A DNA stretch of 64,000 nt from Allomyces arbusculus (lineage: Eukaryota > Blastocladiomycota > Blastocladiomycetes > Blastocladiales > Blastocladiaceae): NCBI GenBank assembly GCA_027604705.1, contig JADHYV010000070.1, forward strand, positions 1 to 64,000. Reading direction: 5' to 3'. Of this stretch, positions 1 to 9,454 are shown piece after piece. A model generated the notes under the pieces. It made no database searches, was not told the origin of the DNA, and saw only the letters and a program-made list of their open reading frames with translations. A program made the translations under genes and the position numbers. How positions within the stretch are numbered: the stretch's first letter is position 1; every line of letters starts with the position of its first letter.

Positions 1-1612
1 ACAAACGTGAGTTTCTTGGGCTCGCCACGCCACCAGGCATTCTCCAGGTCCTTGGCGCGACGGAACATGTGCTTGAATGGGTGCGGCGTCGCGAGCGGGA
101 CCGCGTCCATGTCGTCGACGGCCATTGGGCTTGCCGGCTCCGGGTCCATGTCGCTGCCATTGCCGGCATCCGGATCGACAGCGTCCAGCAGCGCGGCGAC
201 TTCGTCGCTGACGTGCGGCGACAGGAGCCGTGGCCACTGGTCCCTCGGCGTTGCGCGCGCGACCTCGACGACGTCTCTCGGCGCGCGCAGTTTCAGCGCC
301 TGGCTAGCATGGCCCTCCGGGTCCCACAGGCCCGCGCGGTGCCCGAGCGCGCGCCAGAGCCGCGCATCCCCGTCGACCAATTGCCGCCACCGGCGCGAAA
401 CCCGGGCGGCGCGACATAGCGCCTGCGCGTCGAGCTTTTCCAGCACGTGCATCGCAATCTCGACGGGTAAGTTGGCCAAGAAATCGCGCTGCATGGCCGG
501 CTTCACGACCTGGTGCACGAGCGCGAGCGTCGAGACCGTCGACCGGCGCAACAGCTGGAAGAGCACATACTGCTGCAAGGATTCCGGGAACGCGTCAAAC
601 GCAGCGAGCATCGCCGGCAAGTGGTGCTGCAATGCGGTGAGCGGGGCCACGTCTTCACTCGCGGTGCGCGGCGGGGTCGGCGACGTCGCGGCCGCAGCAG
701 CGGCAGCAGCAGCGGCACTGCCGAACAGGAACGGTGCTGTGGAGGGCGCGTCCGGGTGGCTCGGCGAGTGGATCGGGGAGGGCGGGAAGGCTTCGGCGGC
801 GGCCATGCCCGCGGGCATGAGCGGCGCCGGCGGAACGGTGCTCGGCGCGCCGCCCGGCGAGCCGACGGTCGGGACGGCAGGGGCCAGAGCGGAAGCGGCG
901 TGCGCAATAGGGTGGTACAGCGGCGTCGGCAGGCCCGAGGACTCGACCGACTTGACGCGTTTCTTGGCGTGGTGCGGCTTACTGGTAGTCGAAGTCGAAG
1001 ACAAAGCTGGTGGGGGCAGGACCGCGGCCGAAGCTGAAGGTGCGGACGGCACGGGCGCGAGCGTCGGGGTGCGGTCGAGGTCGACGAGGTCGAGGTCCAT
1101 GGCGTCGCCGCTGGCGGCGGAGGTCGGGTCGAGCGGCGCGTACATGGTGCCAGTGGGCGGCGGCGGAGGCGAGGCGTCGCGCGCAACCGACGACGCGGCC
1201 GACGCGACCGACCGCTTGCGTTTGCGCAACACGTGCGAGAGATGCTGCTGCTCGACCGAGACGGGGAACGCCGTGGCCGCGACTTGCCGGTGCGACCGCG
1301 GGTCGAGCGCGGCGGCGGTGAGCTGTTGTGCGGTGGTGGAGTGTCAGTCCCGAACCCAGCAATGAGAACACACCACGGGATCAAACGTACATAGCCCGGT
1401 TCCGGCTCGTTGAGGTGCACGGCGTACCCGTGCAGCGGCACGACAAAGTCGCGCAGTTGCTCGGGCGTGGGCGCGTTGGCGAGCGGGTGCTTGGCCAGAT
1501 CGAGCGACCGTGGCGGTAAGGGCAGCGCAGGTGACGCAGCACGCGAGGCCGAGGGCGTGGGCGTGGCGGCGGTGCCGGGCGCGCGCATCTGCGGCGAGGC
1601 GGCCGAGGCCAT
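1..1612 (-). CDS. Cdc4/Fbw7/Pop1-type F-box protein, N-terminal part (gene runs off the window start)
   Basis: Substrate receptor of an SCF ubiquitin ligase; the family feeds phosphorylated cell-cycle regulators to Skp1-Cul1. Exons on the minus strand are 1612..1391 and 1322..<1. The 68-bp intron 1323..1390 starts GTACGT, ends CAACAG and is phase 0. About 514 residues are visible. After a Pro/Ala/Ser-rich leader comes a D-domain-like helix (FDAFPESLQQYVLFQLLRR), a linker, then an F-box (DFLANLPVEIAMHVLEKLD, followed by LCRAARVSRRWRQLV). The pre-WD40 signature WWRG lies close to the window edge. The WD40 propeller expected in this family lies outside. Start: the ATG at 1612 is the first in-frame ATG that leaves a plausible leader; an upstream in-frame stretch is open and looks like 5' UTR. 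D-domain followed by F-box fits Cdc4/Pop1/Fbw7 better than Met30, but without the propeller the orthology is inferred. Confidence 0.85.
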
Positions 1613-1778
1613 GGCGGAGCGGCGCGCTGGAGAGAGCGCGCGTGTAGACGACGACGCGGTGCCGGTGCGGGTCGTGTCGACGGGGATGCCTTGGATCGAG
1701 CGTGTCGGTTGAGAGCGGCAGGCAGCGCGGCGCTCGCAGGCGCGAGTGCGGCAAGTGGCGAGCCGTGGGGCGGGCGTG

Positions 1779-1812
<34 letters not shown>

Positions 1813-2221
1813 ACGGCGCGCGGTGCGTACAGCAGCTCGCAGCGGACGGTGTGTACGGGTGCGGTGGTGTGAGCGCGTGGGTCGCGGAGCGGTGCGCTGG
1901 TGCCGCTGGCGCCGTTGTGGGCGGGCCGCGCGTCGGTCTGTTGGCAGAGCAGAGCAAAGCGTGGGAGCGAGCGCCGCGCGACCAAAACGCCCTCACATGG
2001 GAGCACGTGAAGACCGCTCACCGCACGCCGCGCACCCACCGTCTCGCACCCGCCGTCTCGCATCCACGCACGCACGACGCCTGCTTCCATCGCAGATGCC
2101 CCTGGCCCGCCTGCTTTCGACCCGCGCGCTCTACCCACCGGCGACGCGCGTCCCACCCCGCCCTCCACACACGCTCTCTCTCTTGCACGCGCCCGCCACA
2201 ACCAGCCCCGCACCCTCAACC
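1613..2221. promoter_or_regulatory. Divergent promoter region, Cdc4-like / Nudix gene
   Basis: This 609-bp non-coding stretch separates two head-to-head genes. It holds a CACGTGA element at 2004-2010. Towards the Nudix gene it becomes a pyrimidine-rich leader (2150-2221), as is common for fungal 5' UTRs. No TATA box was seen. Confidence 0.4.
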
Positions 2222-2915
2222 ATGTCCAGCTCCGACTCCGACTCTGCCGCCGCCCCCGCCGGCGTCCGCGCCGTCGCCGGCGCCGTGATCCTGACCCGCG
2301 CCACTCCGACCTCCACCCCCTACGTCCTGCTCGTCTCGGCGCGCGCCGACCCTAACGCCTGGATCCTACCCAAAGGCGGTGTCGAGGACTACGACACGGC
2401 GGGCGTTGCCGCCGCGGCCTTGCGCGAGACTTGGGAAGAGGCGGGCGTGCGCGTGCCATTGGCCAAAGTGGTCGACCTCGGGTTCGTCGATGTGACGACC
2501 AAGAAGCGCGCGCAGCGGTTCCACTGGGTCGCCGCGCTCGTCGGGTCGCGCCGTGCCGCGGGCGCCAAGGAGTCGGGCAAAGAGGAGATCAAGGACGCGG
2601 ATGCGGTGGTCGAGTTTGCGCCGGGCAAGAAGACGTGGTGCGGACCCGAATCTTGCTGATTTCGTCCATCCCCTGATCCATACTCCTCACGCTCGGCAAC
2701 ATAGGCCCGAGTACGCGCAGCGCTGCCGCCAGTGGGTCCCGCTCAACGTGGCCCTGCAAATCGTCACCAAGCCCCACATGGTCGTGGCCCTGGAACGCGC
2801 GGCCGAGCGGCTGCAGCTGCACGACGCTGGAAACACGGGCGTGGCCGCGACGGCGGTCGCGCCGTTTGCGCGCGTCGTGATCCCAGTCGGCACGGGCGAA
2901 ATGATGAAGGAATAG
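2222..2915 (+). CDS. Nudix hydrolase, diphosphoinositol polyphosphate phosphohydrolase type (Aps1/Ddp1-like)
   Basis: Predicted to hydrolyse diphosphoinositol polyphosphates and diadenosine polyphosphates in the cytosol. Exons are 2222..2637 and 2705..2915; the 67-bp intron 2638..2704 (GTGCGG...CATAG, phase 2) restores a Trp codon, giving 208 aa. The Nudix helix reads LPKGGVEDYDTAG and then LRETWEEAGV, so the metal-binding REUxEExGU half is intact. The spacing from GG to RE is two residues longer than the canonical box, and the upstream glutamate position is not occupied by Glu. Yeast Ddp1 also has extra residues in this loop. The second exon carries the QWVPLNVALQIV stretch usual for the family. 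The ATG follows a pyrimidine-rich leader (CAACCATGTCC). Family assignment is firm; the preferred substrate is inferred. Confidence 0.88.
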
Positions 2916-3182
2916 ATGAACGAACCAGAGCAAACTTGGCTCAGTTTTTGCGCAATTTGTCCTGTTGTCTCGTTACGCGAATTTTGAAGTTGGCCGCGGT
3001 CGACAACCTGAACAACCACCGGGCCTCGCGCTAAACAACATCAAAAATGATCACCATCAAATCCCTTCCTCATCGGCACCAGCACAAGACCAACGCCACC
3101 ACCGCTCTCAAGCTGCAACTCGGCGCATTCCACGCGCCATCGCCGCTCCAACTTTCTCCACCCAACCACCAACCCACCCACC

Positions 3183-3553
3183 ATGTCCTTCCTCCGCGCC
3201 GCTGGCGGCCAATCCATGGAGCAGTCGCAGATGGCCGCAAACTTGGCCATGGCCGAGCGCGAAATGGAAATGATGGGCGACATGTTCCACCGGTACCGTC
3301 CCACCACCACCAGCACCACGCCTCCGGTCCCCCATTCCGGTGCCTGACGTCCTTTGGCGGTAGTCTCTCGCAACTGTGCCACGCCAAGTGCATTTCGCCG
3401 CGGTACCTCGAAGAGCACCTGTCCAAGGGCGAGTCGGTCTGCACCGACCGCTGCGTTGCCAAGTTCTTTGACGTGTCCGCCATGGTTGGGAAAATGCTGT
3501 CGGACCGCGGTGAGGCCATGGCCGCGGCTGCCGCGGCGATGCCGCAACAGTAG
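3183..3553 (+). CDS. TIM10: Mitochondrial inner-membrane translocase chaperone Tim10
   Basis: A small Tim chaperone of the intermembrane space that, with Tim9, escorts hydrophobic precursors to the TIM22 complex. Exons are 3183..3292 and 3364..3553, with a 71-bp intron 3293..3363 (GTACCG...GGTAG, branch CTGAC, phase 2). The product is 99 aa. The splice rejoins MFHR to LSQLCHAKC, giving the twin CX3C motif: CHAKC, then 15 residues later CTDRC, inside the ISPRYLEEHLSKGESVC block typical of Tim10. The C-terminus ends in an Ala/Met/Gln tail. Neither exon alone shows the full protein. The gene runs convergently towards the AUR1-like gene, about 200 bp away. Confidence 0.94.
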
Positions 3554-3756
3554 TCGCCGTCACCGGGTCGGTTGGTGTGAATATTGTTAGATTTTGTTCG
3601 ATAGCATGCTTTGTTTTTCAAACCGTGTGCCGTGTCGAGCCAGGAACTGCGATGTGCGAGGTGATTCTGATCCTCACTCTGTCCGGCCATCTCCCGCCCG
3701 AATCCTCCCTTCACCTGCCCCCTCATTGCTCGTTCGCAGGCAACTGCACCACCAGT

Positions 3757-5183
3757 CTATCCATCTATTCCACGAGTCTCTCCACCCTCCACCAAAGCGC
3801 GGCGCACCTCCGTGATCCGCTTCCTCGCCGCCACATAACACGCGACGGCCAGTGCGCCGCCACCAAGCAAGTCGATCAGGTAATGGTGTGCAAAGTACAT
3901 GGTCGCCCACCACATCCCCGCCGCGTATGCCGTACCCAACACGGCCATTGGAAACGGCGCCTTGCCAAAATGGAGCCACGGGAACTGGTCGCCGACAAAG
4001 ATCGCGGCGAGGACGGCGTAGGCGGCGTGCAGCGAGGGGAACGCGCCAAAGACTACCAAGCAGGGGTGAGAGGTGAGTGGCATGGCAGCAGAAGAAAGGA
4101 TGGCGTGGGGCGCGTACCGAGCGGCGAGTTGGCAAACACGGTCGTATACACCGGCGCGCCCAAGATCGCGTCGACGCGCGAGAGCCCCGCGGCGTCGCCG
4201 TGCATGTGCCGGTCGGGCTCGGCCGTGCCATACTTGTCGTTGTACCCTACGCACCCCATTCAGCGTTAATCACTCTTCTCCACCGGTGTTCCACGCGATC
4301 AAGAAAACTTACACGGCGCGGCTGTCGGCAACAGGTACTGGATCATGACGCCCGCCAAGTTACAGCAGGCAAACACAACCACATACGCCTTGAGCATCCC
4401 GGCGCGCATATCCACCCACCGCACCGTCCTCACCACGCGTGCCACACCCTCCTTCCACCACGCGCGCGTCGTTGATCCCCCCGGTCCTGGCAGTGCCGCG
4501 TTCCCCGGCATTTTCGGCCCCACGCGCAGCCCCCACACCAGCGCGCCACCCCCGACAATCACTGGCGACACAAAATGCATGACCCCGTAGAGCAACCAGG
4601 CGACGACATCCCTCGCCGTGGAATACTCCTGAAAGTACTTGTGCGCCGGCTGCCCCACGAGCGCGGTATCGATCACCGGCAACGATTGCGTATCTATGCG
4701 CGGGAACCAGGCGTCCGGGAACGAATTCGGGAGCGCAAACAGCACAAAGTACCCGGCGAGCGGGACGGCCGCGGCGAGGGCCGGGATCGTCGCGCGGCGG
4801 GTCTTGGACGCAGCCGCGACCGAGACACGGGCCAGCCGGGTCGCGAGGTAGGCGATGAGCACGACTTGGAACGGGATGAAACGGACGGTCCAGCGTGCGG
4901 TCGAGGAGAGGAGGAGGAGCCAGGTCGCGACGAGGAGGATGAGGAGGACCGGCGCGCGCAGGACGCGTGGGGGCTTGGGGAGTCGCGCGCGCCATGAGGT
5001 GGGGATGGACCGGGACGCCGGTGCGGGGCCCTTGCGCAAGCCGTTCGGTTCGGACAGGTCGACGAAGTGCACGAGAGCGTCGTGGCTCCCGCCATTCGCG
5101 GGCGCGCTGATGGCCAGGTCGGCGAGCGACGCCGTCATATCGCCGCCGGTGGGCGTGAGCGGGATCGACTGCTTGATCTTCAT
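3757..5183 (-). CDS. AUR1: Inositolphosphorylceramide synthase catalytic subunit (Aur1)
   Basis: Transfers phosphoinositol from phosphatidylinositol to ceramide in the Golgi membrane; in yeasts it is the target of aureobasidin A. Three exons on the minus strand: 5183..4313, 4246..4118 and 4052..3757, with introns of 66 bp (GTAAGT...GTAG) and 65 bp (GTACGC...GGTAG). The product is 431 aa (yeast 401). The multi-pass membrane protein has an N-terminal cytosolic tail. The PAP2-like catalytic blocks are VFGAFPSLHAAYA and WWATMYFAHHYLIDLLGG, holding the His, His and Asp residues expected of the triad. The splice at 4313/4246 restores the APWYNDKYG block. Start: the first in-frame ATG is at 5183 (MKIKQS). 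Finding Aur1 is the best evidence that this is fungal DNA. Confidence 0.93.
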
Positions 5184-6023
5184 CGTGGGCGGCGGTGCCA
5201 ATATCGGCAGCGCGTCAAGGTGCGGCAGTGCGCGGAGGACAAGGAGTGGATGCGGGCGTTGGGAAGTGGAAGGAGCCCCGATGCGGCACGGGGACCCCGA
5301 AGTGGGCGCATACGCGTGAGACAGCTGGATGCTGATTGCTTCCTGCCAGTTGTGATGGTGGCGCGGTGCCGGCGAGTTTGATGGGCAAACGACGCGACCG
5401 ACTGCACGGAGCGGAATGAATGCACGGTGGCGCGAGGGCGTGAGCGAGCGAGCGAGCGAGCCGGGTGTACAGGATGCAGCGGCGGCAGCGAGGAAGCGAC
5501 GTCGAGTGTCAGCGCGAGGTTGGTGGCGTTGGCCAGTGTCTGGAAGAAAGCTTGTGAATGGAGGTTGGGCGAGGTCGGCGGAGCTTGGATGGCCGCCAGA
5601 AGGACACCTCCGCCGGATCGTCAGGATGGCGCATTGCCAGAAGCCGTGTCCAGTCTCAAGACGTGCGCCATGGGCCGTCGATTGCCACGCGAGCCGGCGG
5701 CATGACGTCTCCCACCCCCGACCTCACGCATGTCGCGTGACTCACGTGCTTTGCCGTGAGACGCGCCGTCGTCTTGGACGCTGTCTTCGGGCGCAGCTGC
5801 GCGCGCTGGAGACCGGCTTTGCGCGGCCACACCGACTCGGCCGTCGTGTCGTCCTCGACCTCGTCTACCCACCGACCCGCACCTACTCCCTGCCCCTACT
5901 TGCTGCATTCCGCCACCTTGCCCCGACACGACGCGTGCCGCGCCCGATCCGTGCTCATTCTCCACCCTGCAGGCGCCGTTTCGCTCGATCCGACCGACCA
6001 CACTCCCACCACCCTTACCAACC
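5184..6023. promoter_or_regulatory. Divergent intergenic region, AUR1 / disordered-protein gene
   Basis: These 840 bp hold no convincing gene. A TCACGTG element lies at 5742-5748, and a pyrimidine-rich leader (about 5870-6020) precedes the ATG at 6024. Open frames here are short extensions or shadows of the flanking genes. Confidence 0.35.
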
Positions 6024-7676
6024 ATGGCCGGCAAGCGCAAGAGCGCTTTGCCACGCAACAAGATCGCGCCGCGCGCCGCCGGAGCGCGCCCGCCGCGCCC
6101 GACCTCGGCCACGAGCGCGAGCAGCGCCAGCACGTCGTCGCCGTCGCCGACCTCCGCCTCGCCGTCGACCGCCACAGCCCAAGACGCGACCCCCGCGCCC
6201 ATCCAGACCGCCACGCCACGCGCCTCGGAGCACCGGTCGCGCAGTCCGACGCCCCGCACTATCAAGTCGCCCACGCGGTCGCGTTCGCCGGCGCGCGCGC
6301 GTGCGACCGTGCGCGTCATGTCCTCGTCGCTGACCTCGTTGACGGCGGCTCGGTCGCGGTCAGCGTCCCCAGGGCTCGCGACGCGGATCGCTGCGGCCGC
6401 CGCGCAGACGGTGCGGCCCGCGACGGGCTCGAACAGCGACATGCAGGCGCACGAGATTGAGAAGTGGGCGTCGGCGACAGCATTGCATGTTCCGGGCGTC
6501 GACGACTCGACTGCGTCAACGACAACCAGCGCGTGGGCCCCGGCTTCCGGAAATGGAGCGATCGCGGCGATTCCTGGGACCTGGGTCGCGAGCACCGACG
6601 CGATGCTCTCTTCGATGGCTCCCGAGACCAGCGCACCGGCGCTCGTCGTCGATTCGGCCGCACAGGGCGGGACGACGTGGGCCGCCGTCGTCGCGTCCGG
6701 CTCGCCTATTCGCGCACCGACGCCCGCGCGTCCCGCCGCGGCTCCGGTCCTGGACGACACCGACCTGTTCCCCGCGCTCTTACCGACATCGTCGACCGAC
6801 TCGCTCGGCCTCACGAGCCACGACGCCGAAATTGACTTGCGCACAAGTTTGACGGCCACAACGCTCACGACCTCGGCGTCGGGACTGGCGACGCCGATCC
6901 CGCAGGCGAATACGGCGCGGCCCGCGACGCCGACGCCGGCGCGTTCCGCGGGTGGGAAGGGTGTGGGACCGGTGTTGCTCGGCAACACCAAGGCCGCGCT
7001 CATGCTCGACGGCGGATCGGCCGCGACGCACGACGACGACGAAGTGGTCCAGACCCCCGTCGCGCCGGTGCCGGCGCGTGCCGTGACCCCGGTTTCGCAG
7101 GCGAATCCCGACATGCACGACGCTGCGGAACCCGAACCGCACACGTCCTCGGCGCTCGGCCGGCACGCACCAACCCCCGTCCCCGCCACCGACACCGACA
7201 CGACCAGCGAGCCTTTCATCGCCCTCGCGAGCCGCACCGTCTCTTCCGCCATCGCCGCTGCCGTCGTCGTGACCCCGACCCCAACCCCTGCCCCACCCGG
7301 CGACCACCTTGCCGACAGCTACGTGTGGGTCGCATCCACTCCGACCTCCTCGACCAACTCGTCGGGCATGACCACCACCTCTCCGGGTTCCCCCGCGACC
7401 GAGTGCTGGGCGATCGTTCCACGGCCGACGCGGTCGGGTAAGTCCTCACCCACTGCGATGGGTTTGTCGGGCGAAGCCGTGCGCCGGTCGATGCTGTTGT
7501 CACCGTCGCCGCGCGCAACGGCCAAGGTGCCGGTCGGGGCCGGAGTGGGGGAAAACGGGGTGTTGCGGCATTTTGCGCCGCCGTATGTCCCCGTGGGGGC
7601 ACGGTCGCCGACGCGGAATGGGCTGGTGGGGGAGGGGGATGGTGGGGAGCGCCGCGCGGATCGGATGTTGCCGTGA
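6024..7676 (+). CDS. Hypothetical Ser/Thr/Pro/Ala-rich disordered protein
   Basis: I do not recognise this protein. It is a 550-aa, intronless open frame starting MAGKRKSALPRNK with a good context (ACCAACCATGG) after a pyrimidine-rich leader. The N-terminal 20 residues are basic and could act as a nuclear or nucleolar signal. The rest is low complexity: Ser/Thr/Ala/Pro tracts, several SP and TP dipeptides, and a D/E-rich patch near residues 335-340 (HDDDEVV). No transmembrane segment or known domain is visible. An overlapping open frame on the opposite strand (5621..7252) is explained by the extreme GC bias. A polyadenylation-like AATAAA follows at 7740. Reality of the gene is likely but not proven. 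Confidence 0.6.
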   Translation: MAGKRKSALPRNKIAPRAAGARPPRPTSATSASSASTSSPSPTSASPSTATAQDATPAPIQTATPRASEHRSRSPTPRTIKSPTRSRSPARARATVRVMSSSLTSLTAARSRSASPGLATRIAAAAAQTVRPATGSNSDMQAHEIEKWASATALHVPGVDDSTASTTTSAWAPASGNGAIAAIPGTWVASTDAMLSSMAPETSAPALVVDSAAQGGTTWAAVVASGSPIRAPTPARPAAAPVLDDTDLFPALLPTSSTDSLGLTSHDAEIDLRTSLTATTLTTSASGLATPIPQANTARPATPTPARSAGGKGVGPVLLGNTKAALMLDGGSAATHDDDEVVQTPVAPVPARAVTPVSQANPDMHDAAEPEPHTSSALGRHAPTPVPATDTDTTSEPFIALASRTVSSAIAAAVVVTPTPTPAPPGDHLADSYVWVASTPTSSTNSSGMTTTSPGSPATECWAIVPRPTRSGKSSPTAMGLSGEAVRRSMLLSPSPRATAKVPVGAGVGENGVLRHFAPPYVPVGARSPTRNGLVGEGDGGERRADRMLP

Positions 7677-7739
7677 TTGCGATCATGACGCGGGCGCAGC
7701 GTGCCCAGGGGCGCCACTTGGATGGAAGACACTGGATGG

Positions 7740-7745
7740 AATAAA
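7740..7745 (+). terminator. Putative polyadenylation signal AATAAA
   Basis: A canonical AATAAA hexamer lies 64 bp after the stop codon of the preceding gene, the right place to direct 3' end formation. Few genes in this window show the exact hexamer. Confidence 0.35.
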
Positions 7746-8491
7746 TCATGTGGAATGGTGGAGTTGGATCGAGTGGAGGAGGAGGGACGTTCGAGAAGAA
7801 TGCCCGTCTGTCTCATCTCACCAAGCCTAGCTGGTTCGCAACAAGAGGCGGAGTAGGCCCACCAAACCAGGGCCATGACGAAATCGTGTAAACATGGCGC
7901 GACAGTCGAACATTGTCGGTGGTTGGCCCAGGTGGGCCCGGCATTAGCACTCGATCACTTCGCTCCTGTTTCGGCGTCTGGAAATTTAACAAGGTCTCTC
8001 CTGCAGGGGGTCTCAATGAGCCTTACAGCGACCAACACGGACGAAGCCTGGCTGCGAGCGACTGTTTCCAGCAAAATATTGAAGCGAGATTGTGATGAAA
8101 CAGTTCATGAAAGGCAACCTGGTCACTAGAACTCATAATGTCAGCAGCCAGGATCGAATTGGCGACGTCGAATTAGTGCACATCAGGGCTGGTCTTAGCA
8201 CAGCCAGCTTCGACGGCCGTGCAGTGGAAAGCAGTGTGGATAGTCTTGTCAAAAAGCACTTGTACTGCACAGGTACACTGGAGAGTGATTCACCTCTTGA
8301 CCGACCTCATCGACGATTATGAGCCGTCATCAAATCGACAACCATGATGCACGAGCACTGGCAGGTTTGACCCCAATGATCAAATGGTTCAGGGGAAGCG
8401 AAGCATCAGCTGGTGGAACAAAAAGATCTGAAATACGGCTTCCCAAACGGCCAAGGCGAGGCGGCCTTACGTCACCTCAGAGGCTAGGTGA
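7746..8491. other. Intergenic region, no gene seen
   Basis: About 750 bp of markedly lower GC content than the flanking genes, with only short, unconvincing open frames. No terminal inverted repeats, target-site duplications or protein relics of transposons were noticed. Confidence 0.4.
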
Positions 8492-8565
8492 TGTCCACAT
8501 CCAGACTCGAACTGGAGACCTCTTGTGTGTGAGACAAGCGTCATAACCGACTAGACCATGCGGAC
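8492..8565 (-). tRNA. tRNA-Val (anticodon CAC)
   Basis: Decodes GUG. The 74-nt cloverleaf on the minus strand has a 7-bp acceptor stem (GTCCGCA with TGTGGAC, one G-T pair) and discriminator A. The D arm contains a perfect A box (TGGTCTAGTCGG). The anticodon stem CTTGT/ACAAG encloses the loop CTCACAC (anticodon CAC). The T arm is TCCAG TTCGAGT CTGGA with a matching B box. There is no intron. A T-run able to stop Pol III lies about 70 nt downstream (complement of AAAAA near 8420). GTG is an abundant codon in this GC-rich genome. Confidence 0.93.
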
Positions 8566-9454
8566 GTGGTACAGAAATGAAAAAATTGCTTCTGAATCGT
8601 TGCGCATTAATCTGAACCTGGGAGCGATCAGACCTGCGTTCCGAGAGAGAATGCAACACAATTTCGGCGACCACACCGACCAACTCACGCATTCCATGTC
8701 CATTCCACCTCCACCGTCTCGCCTCGAGGGTTGCCACGCGCGACGATCTCGCCAGGTGGAGAGAGTTGTTTCCGACTGCCATGAGCATGTCCCAGTTGGA
8801 CCAGGCCACGCCAATGCGCCCACGCCGTCTACTTGCGCCCTTTTCGACCTATGCTCGGCCGCAATCCAAAAGGAGCTGCACTGATCCCACATCGAAGCTC
8901 TTTTCGCCGATTCGCCGGTCCTGCCGCAGCTGTGGCCACAACATCTTCTCACTCAGCGATGTTGTTGTACTGGTACCAAGACTGCCATCACCACAGCCGC
9001 CGTCGGGCCCACGCTGCTGATGGCAGCGCCGACCAGCAGTCGGGTGGCCACACAATGCTGAGGATGCGGAGAGAGTTCGATGGTGGAGCTGAAGTTAGGG
9101 AGCCTCTAGCCCTCCCACCCCGTGCGGCACAAAGCCGTGTTTCGCATCGTCTCGCACCGTGATTTGCGCGATCACGTGTGGATTATCGCCCTGACTTCGT
9201 GCCGCGTTGCTCCGCGGCCGCTCAGCACGACCTCGACGCGCTTCTTCGCCCCGCGCGTTCCCCTCGACTTCACCTCACGCTGCTTGCTGCAATCGCTCCT
9301 CCCGACCTCTCTCTCAACCCCCCGCACCTCCCCTGGCCGTCACGCCGCTGCACCGCTCGCCCCCGTCGGCTTCCGGCCGTCTGACACGCGTGCTGTGCTC
9401 TCCTCTCTTCCACAACCTGGCTGCGCGTGATTATAGACGATCTGCCCCGTCGCA
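8566..9454. other. Intergenic region upstream of the RhoGAP-like gene
   Basis: No gene is seen in these 890 bp. GC content rises again towards 9455. A TCACGTG element lies at 9172-9178, and the last 200 bp form a pyrimidine-rich leader before the ATG at 9455. Confidence 0.35.

Noticed and set aside
7-1365. Long plus-strand open frame (452 aa) over the Cdc4-like gene
   Set aside because: Ser/Ala/Arg-rich random composition; the minus strand encodes a clear D-domain and F-box in the same place.
503-1996. Single 497-aa minus-strand open frame as one protein
   Set aside because: Only its middle part (exon 1 of the Cdc4-like gene) is coding; beyond the intron the real protein continues in another frame.
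5621-7252. 543-aa minus-strand open frame opposite the disordered-protein gene
   Set aside because: No recognisable domain and no leader; best explained as the antisense shadow of a GC-rich gene.
7746-9160. Transposon in the low-GC island
   Set aside because: No transposase-like frame, terminal repeats or target duplication could be seen.
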